Source: Candidatus Galligastranaerophilus gallistercoris
GTDB lineage: Bacteria; Cyanobacteriota; Vampirovibrionia; Gastranaerophilales; Gastranaerophilaceae
Direction of reading: 5' to 3'
Length of the DNA stretch: 7,543 nucleotides
NCBI GenBank assembly: GCA_018710795.1
Contig: DVJH01000006.1
Location: 1 to 7,543, forward strand
The stretch's first letter is position 1, and every line of letters begins with the position of its first letter. The position numbers and the translations under genes were made by a program. This document shows positions 1 through 6,105 of this stretch, piece by piece. Below the pieces are notes generated by a model. That model was not told the DNA's origin. It worked only from the letters and a program-made list of their open reading frames with translations, and ran no database searches.

Positions 1-918
1 TCCCCTTCATTTACCGGTTTAGGAGCATTAAAAGAAAAATATTGCAATGCGCTTGCAAAACCGATTGCAAAAGGAATGGGCGTTATTGCGGGCACAAAAC
101 CGGCTCAATGGCTGGTTAAAACATTTGCAAGATTTGAAAAACCGTCTGCAAGATGGTCCGATATGGCATCTTTTGCAATTACATACTTCTATATAAATAA
201 CACGAGAAAATCGAAAAAAATTGAGGAAGAAAGAAAACTTCCCTTAATGATAAATAACTTTATGGTAACGGCTGCATCTTCCACCGCCGCATTCTTAATC
301 GATAAATATACCGACAAACCGATGGAAAATCTTTTAAAATCTTACCTTAAAAATAACGAAGCAGGCATCTATGAAAAATCAAACAAAGAAATAACCAAAG
401 CGCTTGAGCTTACACTTAAAGAAGGCAAAGAACTTGATAAAGACGCAATGTTAAGGCACGCAGACCGCATATTAGACGGAGGCGAACTTTCGGATGCATT
501 TAAAAATGCGGTTAAATCGTTAAATGAAAATGAAATTATAAAACAGGCGATTGATAAAGAATTAATAAATTCCGATGAAGTTATGCAAATGGCGGCATCC
601 GGCTTTGAAAAACATGCTTCAAAAATTTATAAAGTTATATCAAAAACAAAATCTCTGACCGTATTTACTTTAACCGTAAGATTTTTGGTTACCGTCTTAA
701 TGGTGCCCGTTATCGGCAAAGTCGTTGAAATCGTAAATAAAAAGCTGGGCAAAGACACGGGCGATGATGATGACGATGATAAAAAAGTAAATAAAAATCA
801 AAGCAAAGCCGATGATGACGATGACGACGATGATGATGATGATAAAAAACTTATCATCCCGCCGCCCGGAAGCGAAACAATAGGAATGTACGATTTTATG
901 CATTCTTTAAACAAATAG
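1..918 (+). CDS. Hypothetical membrane-associated protein with C-terminal poly-Asp tracts (5' partial)
   Basis: The reading frame is open from the first base to the TAG at 916-918, giving 305 visible residues. The first in-window ATG is at 76, but the upstream 25 codons read as plausible protein (GALKEKYCNALAKPIAKG), so the true start is probably outside the window. Counting from the window edge, hydrophobic segments lie at about residues 56-65, 82-100 and 218-245; the last is the best membrane-helix candidate. A charged, helix-prone region fills about 101-215. The C-terminus carries six Asp, then Lys-Lys, a short linker, eleven Asp, then Lys-Lys, followed by a short tail with PPPGSE. I cannot name a family with a known function. 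The layout reminds me of uncharacterised proteins common in Gastranaerophilales genomes, but that is memory, not a search. The next gene, aroF, begins 67 nt downstream; I see no functional link. Confidence is high that it is a gene and low for any role. Confidence 0.8.
   Translation, partial: SPSFTGLGALKEKYCNALAKPIAKGMGVIAGTKPAQWLVKTFARFEKPSARWSDMASFAITYFYINNTRKSKKIEEERKLPLMINNFMVTAASSTAAFLIDKYTDKPMENLLKSYLKNNEAGIYEKSNKEITKALELTLKEGKELDKDAMLRHADRILDGGELSDAFKNAVKSLNENEIIKQAIDKELINSDEVMQMAASGFEKHASKIYKVISKTKSLTVFTLTVRFLVTVLMVPVIGKVVEIVNKKLGKDTGDDDDDDKKVNKNQSKADDDDDDDDDDDKKLIIPPPGSETIGMYDFMHSLNK
763..843 (+). repeat. Two in-frame GAY trinucleotide tracts encoding poly-Asp
   Basis: Positions 763-780 hold six GAT/GAC codons and 811-843 hold eleven, each followed by two Lys codons (AAA AAA). 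The 30 nt between them encode a Lys/Asn/Ser linker. GAT predominates with GAC mixed in (one of six, three of eleven). The interruptions should reduce slippage, but the run of five pure GAT codons at 829-843 could still vary in length between strains without breaking the frame. Confidence 0.9.
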
Positions 919-970
919 TCTTTTATACTTTTTAATTTTCATGGTTTAATTAAATCAAGAATATTCAAAA

Positions 971-977
971 AGGAAGG
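971..977 (+). promoter_or_regulatory. Shine-Dalgarno site of aroF
   Basis: AGGAAGG lies 8 nt before the ATG at 986. It is the strongest ribosome binding site in the window and fixes the aroF start. Confidence 0.8.
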
Positions 978-985
978 TAAAAAAG

Positions 986-2020
986 ATGATTGTTGTAATG
1001 GAACCGAACGCAACCGACGCGCAAATCGACAAAGTCGTTAAATATTTGGAAAAGCACGGTTTTAGAATTAATATGAACCACGGCGACATTTTAAAAGTAA
1101 TTGCCGCCATCGGAGATAAAAGAATTTTAAGCCCTCAAATTATTGCGGGTTTTGACGGCGTTAAATGCGTTAAACCGATTCAAGAACCCTATAAACTTGC
1201 TTCAAGAACCGCACACCCCGAAGATACCGTTATTAAATTCCCGAACGGCGTTAAAATCGGCGGAAAAGAAAAACCCGTTTTAATGGTCGGGCCGTGTTCT
1301 GTTGAAAAAGATATAAACAGCCTGCTTGAAGTTGCAAGAGCGGCAAAAGAAATGGGCTGTGAATTTTTAAGAGGCGGCGCTTTTAAACCGAGAACTTCGC
1401 CTTATGATTTTCAGGGCCTTGAAGAAAGAGGCCTTGAATATCTTGCGGAAGCAAGAAAACAAACGGGGCTGCTTGTGGTAACTGAAGTTATGGATACAAT
1501 GGATATCCCCCTTGTTAATAAATATGCCGATATTCTTCAGGTCGGCGCAAGAAATATGCAGAATTTTAAACTCTTAAAAGCGCTCGGGCACATTAAAAAA
1601 CCCGTTATGTTAAAAAGAGGACCGGCTGCTTCAATTAAAGAATTTCTTCTTGCAGCGGAACACATTATGTATAACGGAAATCCGAACGTTATTCTCTGTG
1701 AAAGAGGCGTAAAAGGCTATGACAGCGACTTTACCAGAAATACTCTCGATATTGCGGCAGTTCCCATTTTAAGAAAATATTCTCATCTGCCCGTTATCGT
1801 TGACCCGTCCCATGGCACGGGAAGAAGATATTTAATTGAACCTATGGGAAAAGCGGCTTTAATTGCGGGGGCACACGGTTTAATGTATGAAGTACACAAT
1901 GACCCCGATAATGCTTCTTCTGACGGAGCACAAAGCCTTGACCTTGATATGTTCAGAGATGTAACAAAAAGGTTTAATAAATTAATAGGAAGAATTGATT
2001 ACGATAACAAAAATTCTTGA
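986..2020 (+). CDS. aroF: 3-deoxy-7-phosphoheptulonate (DAHP) synthase, AroF/KdsA-like with N-terminal regulatory domain
   Basis: The enzyme condenses phosphoenolpyruvate with erythrose 4-phosphate to DAHP, the first step of the shikimate pathway, in the cytoplasm. The protein has 344 residues. Residues 1-65 form the small ferredoxin-like (ACT-like) domain (starting MIVVMEPNATDAQIDKVV) that in the Thermotoga maritima type of enzyme mediates feedback inhibition by aromatic amino acids. The TIM-barrel domain follows from about residue 95. Visible motifs are VGPCSVE (Cys104), GGAFKPRTSPY (Lys134), QVGARN (Arg189), MLKRG (Lys210), CERG (Glu239, Arg240), DPSHGTG (His276), YEVHNDP (Glu302) and SDGAQSL (Asp313). 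Cys104, His276, Glu302 and Asp313 fit the family's metal ligands, and the spacing of the last three matches the T. maritima enzyme. No key residue is missing. The start is set by a strong Shine-Dalgarno site. No other aromatic pathway gene is in the window. Feedback control by Tyr or Phe is inferred from the domain, not shown. Confidence 0.96.
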   Translation: MIVVMEPNATDAQIDKVVKYLEKHGFRINMNHGDILKVIAAIGDKRILSPQIIAGFDGVKCVKPIQEPYKLASRTAHPEDTVIKFPNGVKIGGKEKPVLMVGPCSVEKDINSLLEVARAAKEMGCEFLRGGAFKPRTSPYDFQGLEERGLEYLAEARKQTGLLVVTEVMDTMDIPLVNKYADILQVGARNMQNFKLLKALGHIKKPVMLKRGPAASIKEFLLAAEHIMYNGNPNVILCERGVKGYDSDFTRNTLDIAAVPILRKYSHLPVIVDPSHGTGRRYLIEPMGKAALIAGAHGLMYEVHNDPDNASSDGAQSLDLDMFRDVTKRFNKLIGRIDYDNKNS

Positions 2021-2034
2021 AAAAAAATAACTAT

Positions 2035-2065
2035 AAAATTGCGGTGTTAAAAGCACCGCAATTTT
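2035..2065. terminator. Bidirectional intrinsic terminator between convergent aroF and lpxK
   Basis: A hairpin pairs 2035-2048 with 2052-2065 around a 3-nt AAA loop. The core is GCGGTG (2041-2046) with CACCGC (2054-2059), extended inward by one G-T wobble and one A-T pair and outward by six A-T pairs (AAAATT with AATTTT). A T-run (2062-2066) follows on the + strand. The A-rich left flank supplies the U-run for minus-strand transcripts. It lies 15 nt after the aroF stop and covers the first two bases (2065-2066) of the lpxK stop codon, so it can end both converging transcripts. Confidence 0.85.
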
Positions 2066-3105
2066 TATTTGCAAATATCATCAACAAAAAAATCCGCCTT
2101 AATTGAAACGGCATAAATTTTATCCGCTTCATCAAATTTTAAAAGTTTTACCGCATCTTTTTCCGTAGTTAAAAGTATTTGAGCACCCGTTTCATTTAAT
2201 TTTGAATTAAGCATTTTAATTGTATTTATATCGTATGAAAAATGATCATCAAAACTTACTGTTTCTTTAATATCAAAATCAGCGCTAAGCGAACGGAAAA
2301 ACTGCTCCGGCTGCCCGATACCCGAAAATGCGACTGCGGGTTTTTTATCCGTTAAGGGTTCATTTGTTTTAATATTATAAATTTTATCCCTTATAATATT
2401 ACAATTTACATAGGGTATTTTAAATTTTTGAATAAATTCTTCAGCCGTACTGTGAGAATCGTTTTCTTTATTTACGATAATTATCTTATCTGCCCTTTTT
2501 ATTTCACAAACAGGTTCCCTCAAAGGACCCAGAGGCAACACAAAATTATTTCCGAACATTTTTTTTGAATCAACAAGGATTATATTCACATCTTTATATA
2601 TTTTTCTGTTTGAAAACCCGTCATCCATAATTAAAATTTCGGCATTCAATTTTTCTTTTGCGAATTTTGCGCCCTTAACTCTGTCCGCACAGGTTATAAC
2701 GGCGGCATTTTTTGTTTTGTGCGCAATTAAATTAACTTCATCGCCCGATAAAAAAGGGTCATCCGTTAAAATTTCATCGTAGGTTTTAATCAAATTGACG
2801 TTTTTATTGTTCAATTTTCCCTTATAGCCTCTTGATAAAATAACGGTTTTTTTATTCATATTTGAAAAATGATTTGCAATTTCTATCACAACGGGTGTTT
2901 TCCCGACACCGCCCGTTGTCAAATTTCCGACGCATATAACCTTAATATCCGTCTTTTTTTCTTTTAAAAGACCTGTTTTATATAAAAAATTTTTAATTGA
3001 AATTACCGCATAATAAACAATTGAAGGCAATATAAAAACCGCCGCAATAAAAAATGAAAATCTGCCGTAATGAAAATCGGTTATTTTCTTGTTTAAATCC
3101 TTCAT
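2065..3105 (-). CDS. lpxK: Tetraacyldisaccharide 4'-kinase (lipid A biosynthesis)
   Basis: LpxK transfers phosphate from ATP to the 4' position of the tetraacyl disaccharide 1-phosphate, giving lipid IVA, at the cytoplasmic face of the inner membrane. The protein has 346 residues, normal for the family. A hydrophobic N-terminal segment lies at about 16-38. The P-loop GNLTTGGVGKTP is at 60-71 (Lys69, Thr70). Other family motifs are LSRGYKG (90-96), GDE (121-123), MDDGF (160-164), the strongly conserved LPLGPLREP (190-198), FSGIGQPEQFF (260-270), FDDHF (285-289) and TTEKDAVKL (313-321). Asp122/Glu123, Asp161/Asp162 and His288 are the likely catalytic and Mg-binding residues by comparison with Aquifex LpxK. 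The usual DDGLQH reads DDGFSN here and the usual DHH reads DHF. It is the last gene of the minus-strand series, 9 nt after mlaD, with its Shine-Dalgarno site over the mlaD stop, so the two are probably translationally coupled. Confidence 0.95.
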   Translation of the reverse strand: MKDLNKKITDFHYGRFSFFIAAVFILPSIVYYAVISIKNFLYKTGLLKEKKTDIKVICVGNLTTGGVGKTPVVIEIANHFSNMNKKTVILSRGYKGKLNNKNVNLIKTYDEILTDDPFLSGDEVNLIAHKTKNAAVITCADRVKGAKFAKEKLNAEILIMDDGFSNRKIYKDVNIILVDSKKMFGNNFVLPLGPLREPVCEIKRADKIIIVNKENDSHSTAEEFIQKFKIPYVNCNIIRDKIYNIKTNEPLTDKKPAVAFSGIGQPEQFFRSLSADFDIKETVSFDDHFSYDINTIKMLNSKLNETGAQILLTTEKDAVKLLKFDEADKIYAVSIKADFFVDDICK

Positions 3106-3112
3106 TTTTTAA

Positions 3113-3116
3113 TCCT
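3113..3116 (-). promoter_or_regulatory. Shine-Dalgarno site of lpxK, overlapping the mlaD stop
   Basis: On the minus strand AGGA starts within the mlaD stop codon TAG (3117-3115) and sits 7 nt before the lpxK ATG (3105-3103). This arrangement favours translational coupling and supports the chosen start. Confidence 0.6.
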
Positions 3117-4479
3117 AGAACATAAGTCTGAAGAGTAAAAATCTTTTATTTAATTTTTCCGAGAATTTTCTTAAATTTCTTGTTGTAACAACGGCGTCTT
3201 TTACTGCATTATTTATGCTTAATTCCTGTTCGTTCGTTGCTTTATTTGCGTTTTGAAGATTTTCGTTAACTTCCTTCATAGCTTCATTTACACCTTGAAT
3301 TGTTTCTTTAAGGTTCTTTTTCAATTCTTCATCGCCCGCAAATTCATTAACGTAACAGGAAATGTCAGCCAAGTTTCTTGAAATTTCCGCCAAATCGGAT
3401 AACATCTCGGCGGTTTCGGGGTTTTCCATAACCTTGTTTACGTTATCGGCAAGTCTTCCGACCGATTTAATGGTTGAATAAAGGCTCTTTTTCGCTTCCT
3501 TATCCCCCACCACATCATTTAAATTATCCGACAATACGGTCAATTTACGTGTAAGAACATTTGCCTGTTTTAAAATAGTATTTATTTCGTCTTTTGAAGA
3601 ATCCAAAAGTGCATTTGCCTTATCAATTGTGGTTGTAGCCTTTTTGGTCAGCTCGTTAACGTTATCAACCGATTCTCTTATATCGGCAACCAGTTCATCC
3701 GATAAAATTTCCATAACTCTGTCGTTCATACTGGCAAGAGAATGTGCTGCCCTGTATTGTAATTCCAGAAAGTCGCTTATTCTCATGGGTTCAATTATGG
3801 TATAGGGAGAACTTGTAACTGGAAGTTCCAGTTTATCTCCGTTTTTAAGTTTAAAATTCAGTTTTGAATTGATAATTTCCGCCGTTAAATTTTCACCGTC
3901 CAGAATTAAACCCGGCATATCAATGGTATATCCGATTTTAAGAGTATTTTTGGTTTTAAATTTTGTTCTGTATTCTAACGGCGCCGAAGTTGTGGGAATA
4001 ACGGAAGCATGCTCAACTTTTCCGATTCTTTCAATCTTATCCGATAAAACCATATAGACATCCTGATTATCTTTCAGGTTTGTATACGTTTTATCCGTTT
4101 CTATGTAAACATAATCGACTTTAGGGGGCATAACTTCCAAAAACTGTTCGCCGATTAACCCGGATTGTTGAATTGATATGGTGGAAGCCTTAGGGATTTT
4201 GACATCATTTTCGGTTATAACAAATTTGATTTTAACATGGCTGTCTTTTCCGTCTATAACGGGGATTATTTCTTCTATCTGCCCGATTCGAAGCCCCATC
4301 ATCTGAACGCCCGAACCTGCACGTATTCCGTTTACATCATGAAAAATAACTTCAATTCTCTCTCCGGTTGATAAGCTTCTTCCTTTTATCCAAAGAACCG
4401 TAAAAATTAATATTATAAGAGCGGCAACGGTTAAAATGCCTACTTTTAAAGATGAAGAAACTTTTCTGTTTGATGCCAT
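3115..4479 (-). CDS. mlaD: MCE-family lipid transporter periplasmic subunit, long MlaD
   Basis: MlaD is the substrate-carrying MCE subunit of the Mla phospholipid transporter, anchored in the inner membrane and facing the periplasm. A single membrane helix lies at about 12-31, after a short basic N-terminus (MASNRKVSSSLK). The MCE domain spans about 38-118, with VIFHDVNGIRAGSGVQMMGL at 44-63 followed by RIGQIEEI, and QSGLIGEQFLEV at 105-116. Residues 121-235 look beta-rich and match no domain I recognise. From about 232 to 446 the chain is almost entirely helix-forming, with heptad-like hydrophobic spacing, weak internal repeats and a single proline (354). The C-terminus is aromatic (NKRFLLFRLMF). 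At 454 residues it is far longer than E. coli MlaD (183) and resembles the MlaD reported to bridge the periplasm in Veillonella parvula. It lies directly downstream of mlaE and mlaF. The Shine-Dalgarno site is weak (GAGAG, 13 nt from the ATG). Confidence 0.93.
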   Translation of the reverse strand: MASNRKVSSSLKVGILTVAALIILIFTVLWIKGRSLSTGERIEVIFHDVNGIRAGSGVQMMGLRIGQIEEIIPVIDGKDSHVKIKFVITENDVKIPKASTISIQQSGLIGEQFLEVMPPKVDYVYIETDKTYTNLKDNQDVYMVLSDKIERIGKVEHASVIPTTSAPLEYRTKFKTKNTLKIGYTIDMPGLILDGENLTAEIINSKLNFKLKNGDKLELPVTSSPYTIIEPMRISDFLELQYRAAHSLASMNDRVMEILSDELVADIRESVDNVNELTKKATTTIDKANALLDSSKDEINTILKQANVLTRKLTVLSDNLNDVVGDKEAKKSLYSTIKSVGRLADNVNKVMENPETAEMLSDLAEISRNLADISCYVNEFAGDEELKKNLKETIQGVNEAMKEVNENLQNANKATNEQELSINNAVKDAVVTTRNLRKFSEKLNKRFLLFRLMF

Positions 4480-4509
4480 AATCGTGTAAATTCTCTCTTT
4501 ATTAAACTA

Positions 4510-4515
4510 ATTATA
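4510..4515 (-). promoter_or_regulatory. Possible -10 box upstream of mlaD
   Basis: The 47-nt mlaF-mlaD gap holds a perfect TATAAT on the minus strand, 30 nt before the mlaD ATG, with TG directly in front. No TTGACA-like -35 element lies 16-18 nt upstream. In so AT-rich a gap a chance match is quite likely, so this is only a candidate internal promoter. Confidence 0.2.
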
Positions 4516-4526
4516 CAATAAAATTA

Positions 4527-5255
4527 TTATATTGCGGATTTTATTTCCATAGGTCCCTCTAATGAAGCATTTATAAACTGTTTGGTATACGGATTATCTC
4601 CTCTTAAAAATTCTTCCGTGCTGCCCCGAAAAACAATCTTTCCTTCATAGAGCAAAATAACATTGTCGCATGCTCTTTTTATCGTTGACATCTGGTGTGT
4701 AACAACTATACAGGATGCATTAAGTTCGTTTTTCAACCTTACGATATAATCTTCGATTAATGTTGAACTGACAGGGTCCAAGCCTGCTGTCGGCTCATCA
4801 TATAAAATAATTTTCGGGTTTGTTACAATGGCACGGGCAAACCCGACCCTTTTTTGCATACCGCCCGATAATTCCGAAGGAAATTTTTCTTCTATTCCTT
4901 TTAACCCGACAGTTGCAAGCTTTTGTTTTACTATGTTTTTTATCTCATCTTTTGTATATTTTCCCCTGAATTCTCTTCTTTCAAGAAGCGGAAAAGCGAT
5001 ATTGTGGTACACGTCCAAAAAATCAAACAATGCGGAATACTGAAAAGTCATTGCAATGTCCGAATTTTTGGTTGTTTCGATTGTCCCGTCGTCTGCATAT
5101 AAAAGCTTGCATATTATTTTCAATAAAGTACTTTTCCCCGACCCCGAAAAACCGACAACACCCAGCGTTTCACCGTCTTTTACCTCAAAGGATACTTTAT
5201 CCAGAACCTTTTTATCATCAAAAATTTTTACCAGATTTTTAACTATTATGCTCAT
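4527..5255 (-). CDS. mlaF: ABC transporter ATP-binding protein of the Mla lipid transport system
   Basis: MlaF is the cytoplasmic ATPase that drives phospholipid movement through MlaE. The 242-residue protein is one complete ABC domain: Walker A GFSGSGKS (35-42), Q-loop MTFQYSALFDFLDVYHNI (69-86, Gln72), signature LSGGMQKR (129-136), Walker B IILYDEPTAGLDP (149-161, Asp153 and Glu154) and H-loop VVTHQ (184-188, His187). The Q-loop run SALFDFLDVYHNIAFPL and the signature LSGGMQKRVGFARA are the form found in MCE-associated ATPases, which with the neighbours separates it from other ABC importers. The C-terminal tail of about 20 residues (FINASLEGPMEI) is typical of MlaF. The gene starts 8 nt after mlaE and its Shine-Dalgarno site overlaps the mlaE stop. 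All catalytic residues are present, so it should be active. Confidence 0.95.
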   Translation of the reverse strand: MSIIVKNLVKIFDDKKVLDKVSFEVKDGETLGVVGFSGSGKSTLLKIICKLLYADDGTIETTKNSDIAMTFQYSALFDFLDVYHNIAFPLLERREFRGKYTKDEIKNIVKQKLATVGLKGIEEKFPSELSGGMQKRVGFARAIVTNPKIILYDEPTAGLDPVSSTLIEDYIVRLKNELNASCIVVTHQMSTIKRACDNVILLYEGKIVFRGSTEEFLRGDNPYTKQFINASLEGPMEIKSAI

Positions 5256-5259
5256 TTTT

Positions 5260-5265
5260 CACCTT
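5260..5265 (-). promoter_or_regulatory. Shine-Dalgarno site of mlaF, overlapping the mlaE stop
   Basis: The minus strand reads TAAGGTGAAAAATG: the mlaE stop TAA (5266-5264) runs directly into AAGGTG, four bases before the mlaF ATG (5255-5253). This points to coupled translation of permease and ATPase. Confidence 0.65.
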
Positions 5266-6061
5266 ACAAATAAAATGCGGCCGCAAAAATATAGTCCCAT
5301 ATCGCAATCGCAAGGAAACTCCATACAACCGCTCTTGTTGTTGCAATACCGACTTCTTTGGCGCCGCCGCGCGTTGAATATCCGCAGGAACAGCTGATAA
5401 GCGAAATTGTTCCTCCGAAAAACGCCGCCTTTAACATTGCAATAAAAATATCCCTTATGTAGAGCCCCTGCCAGAGCGAGCTTACATAATTCAAAATACT
5501 TAAACCTGCCGTTATGTGAGACACAATGCCCGCACAGACAATCCCCACAAAAGAGGACAATATAAACACAAAAGGCATCATAATAACGCCCGCCAAAAAT
5601 CTCGGCACGACAAGATATTCAATCGGGTTAACCTTTAAAACCCTCATGGCGTTTATCTGTTCCCCGACCGCCATTGAAGCAAGCTCGGATGCAAAGCTTG
5701 AACCTATCATTGAAATAATCGCAAACCCCGACATGATACAGGCCAATTCTCTTACCATAACAAGAGAAGATAACATTCCTATATACCCCTCCGCCCCTTG
5801 TTTTGCAAGTTCGGGGGCAATTTGCATGGCAATAATAACGGATGTCATTCCGACAATGGTAAGCGTAATGGGAAGGCTGTCTACCGCAAACCTTGAAGAT
5901 TGTTCAATTGTGGCTTTTATGTTAATCCTCAGTCTTAAAATATAATATAAAACTTTGGTAAAATCTTTTCCCACATTACCCAGAGTAATAAGGAAACTCT
6001 TTATTCCCCGAAAAAAAATTCTTAAAAAAGAATATGTTAATGTTGTTTTTACATCAATCAT
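5264..6061 (-). CDS. mlaE: MlaE-family ABC transporter permease
   Basis: MlaE is the inner-membrane permease of the MCE lipid transporter; a dimer sits between MlaF below and a MlaD hexamer above. The 265-residue length is normal. An N-terminal interfacial region (about 1-50) is followed by hydrophobic membrane segments at about 62-82, 95-120, 150-182 and 200-225, with a last one near 245-263. Family hallmarks are MVRELACIMSGFAI (102-115), GSSFASELASMAVGEQINAM (120-139) continuing as RVLKVNPIEYLVVPRFLAG (140-158), and GGAKEVGIATTRAVVWS (232-248). The chosen ATG (6061-6059) has no clear Shine-Dalgarno site, but an in-frame stop lies four codons upstream and there is no other good start. The 44-nt gap from the formyltransferase gene is one of the two longest in the minus-strand series. 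All usual MlaE blocks are present; the direction of lipid transport cannot be told from sequence. Confidence 0.95.
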   Translation of the reverse strand: MIDVKTTLTYSFLRIFFRGIKSFLITLGNVGKDFTKVLYYILRLRINIKATIEQSSRFAVDSLPITLTIVGMTSVIIAMQIAPELAKQGAEGYIGMLSSLVMVRELACIMSGFAIISMIGSSFASELASMAVGEQINAMRVLKVNPIEYLVVPRFLAGVIMMPFVFILSSFVGIVCAGIVSHITAGLSILNYVSSLWQGLYIRDIFIAMLKAAFFGGTISLISCSCGYSTRGGAKEVGIATTRAVVWSFLAIAIWDYIFAAAFYL

Positions 6062-6096
6062 AAAATTTATCTTAACAAATATATTAAAAAAAGTAC

Positions 6097-6102
6097 ATTA
6101 TA
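6097..6102 (-). promoter_or_regulatory. Possible -10 box upstream of mlaE
   Basis: A perfect TATAAT on the minus strand lies in the 44-nt gap after the formyltransferase gene, 35 nt before the mlaE ATG. A T-run (minus strand, about 6092-6086) follows it. No convincing -35 element is visible 16-18 nt upstream. It could be a promoter for mlaE-mlaF-mlaD-lpxK, or chance in AT-rich DNA. Confidence 0.28.
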
Positions 6103-6105
6103 AAC

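Noticed and set aside
763..843. Enterokinase-like DDDDK sites in the poly-Asp tail
   Set aside because: Asp runs before Lys match that protease site by composition only; it has no meaning for a bacterial protein.
697..903. Minus-strand open frame rich in Ile/Val
   Set aside because: It is the antisense of the GAT/GAC repeats and the end of the left-edge gene; the Ile/Val runs are the complement of the Asp codons.
919..985. Promoter or leader region for aroF (TATACT at 924-929; AT-only inverted repeat 931-937 / 948-954)
   Set aside because: There is no matching -35 element, the stem has no G-C pairs, and the ATG at 941 opens a frame of only two codons. I could not support a promoter, terminator or attenuator here.
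5056..5397. Plus-strand open frame of 113 codons
   Set aside because: It lies antisense to mlaF and the end of mlaE, both of which carry complete family motifs; it has no recognisable content or ribosome binding site.
5526..5945. Plus-strand open frame of 139 codons
   Set aside because: It is fully antisense to the conserved core of mlaE.
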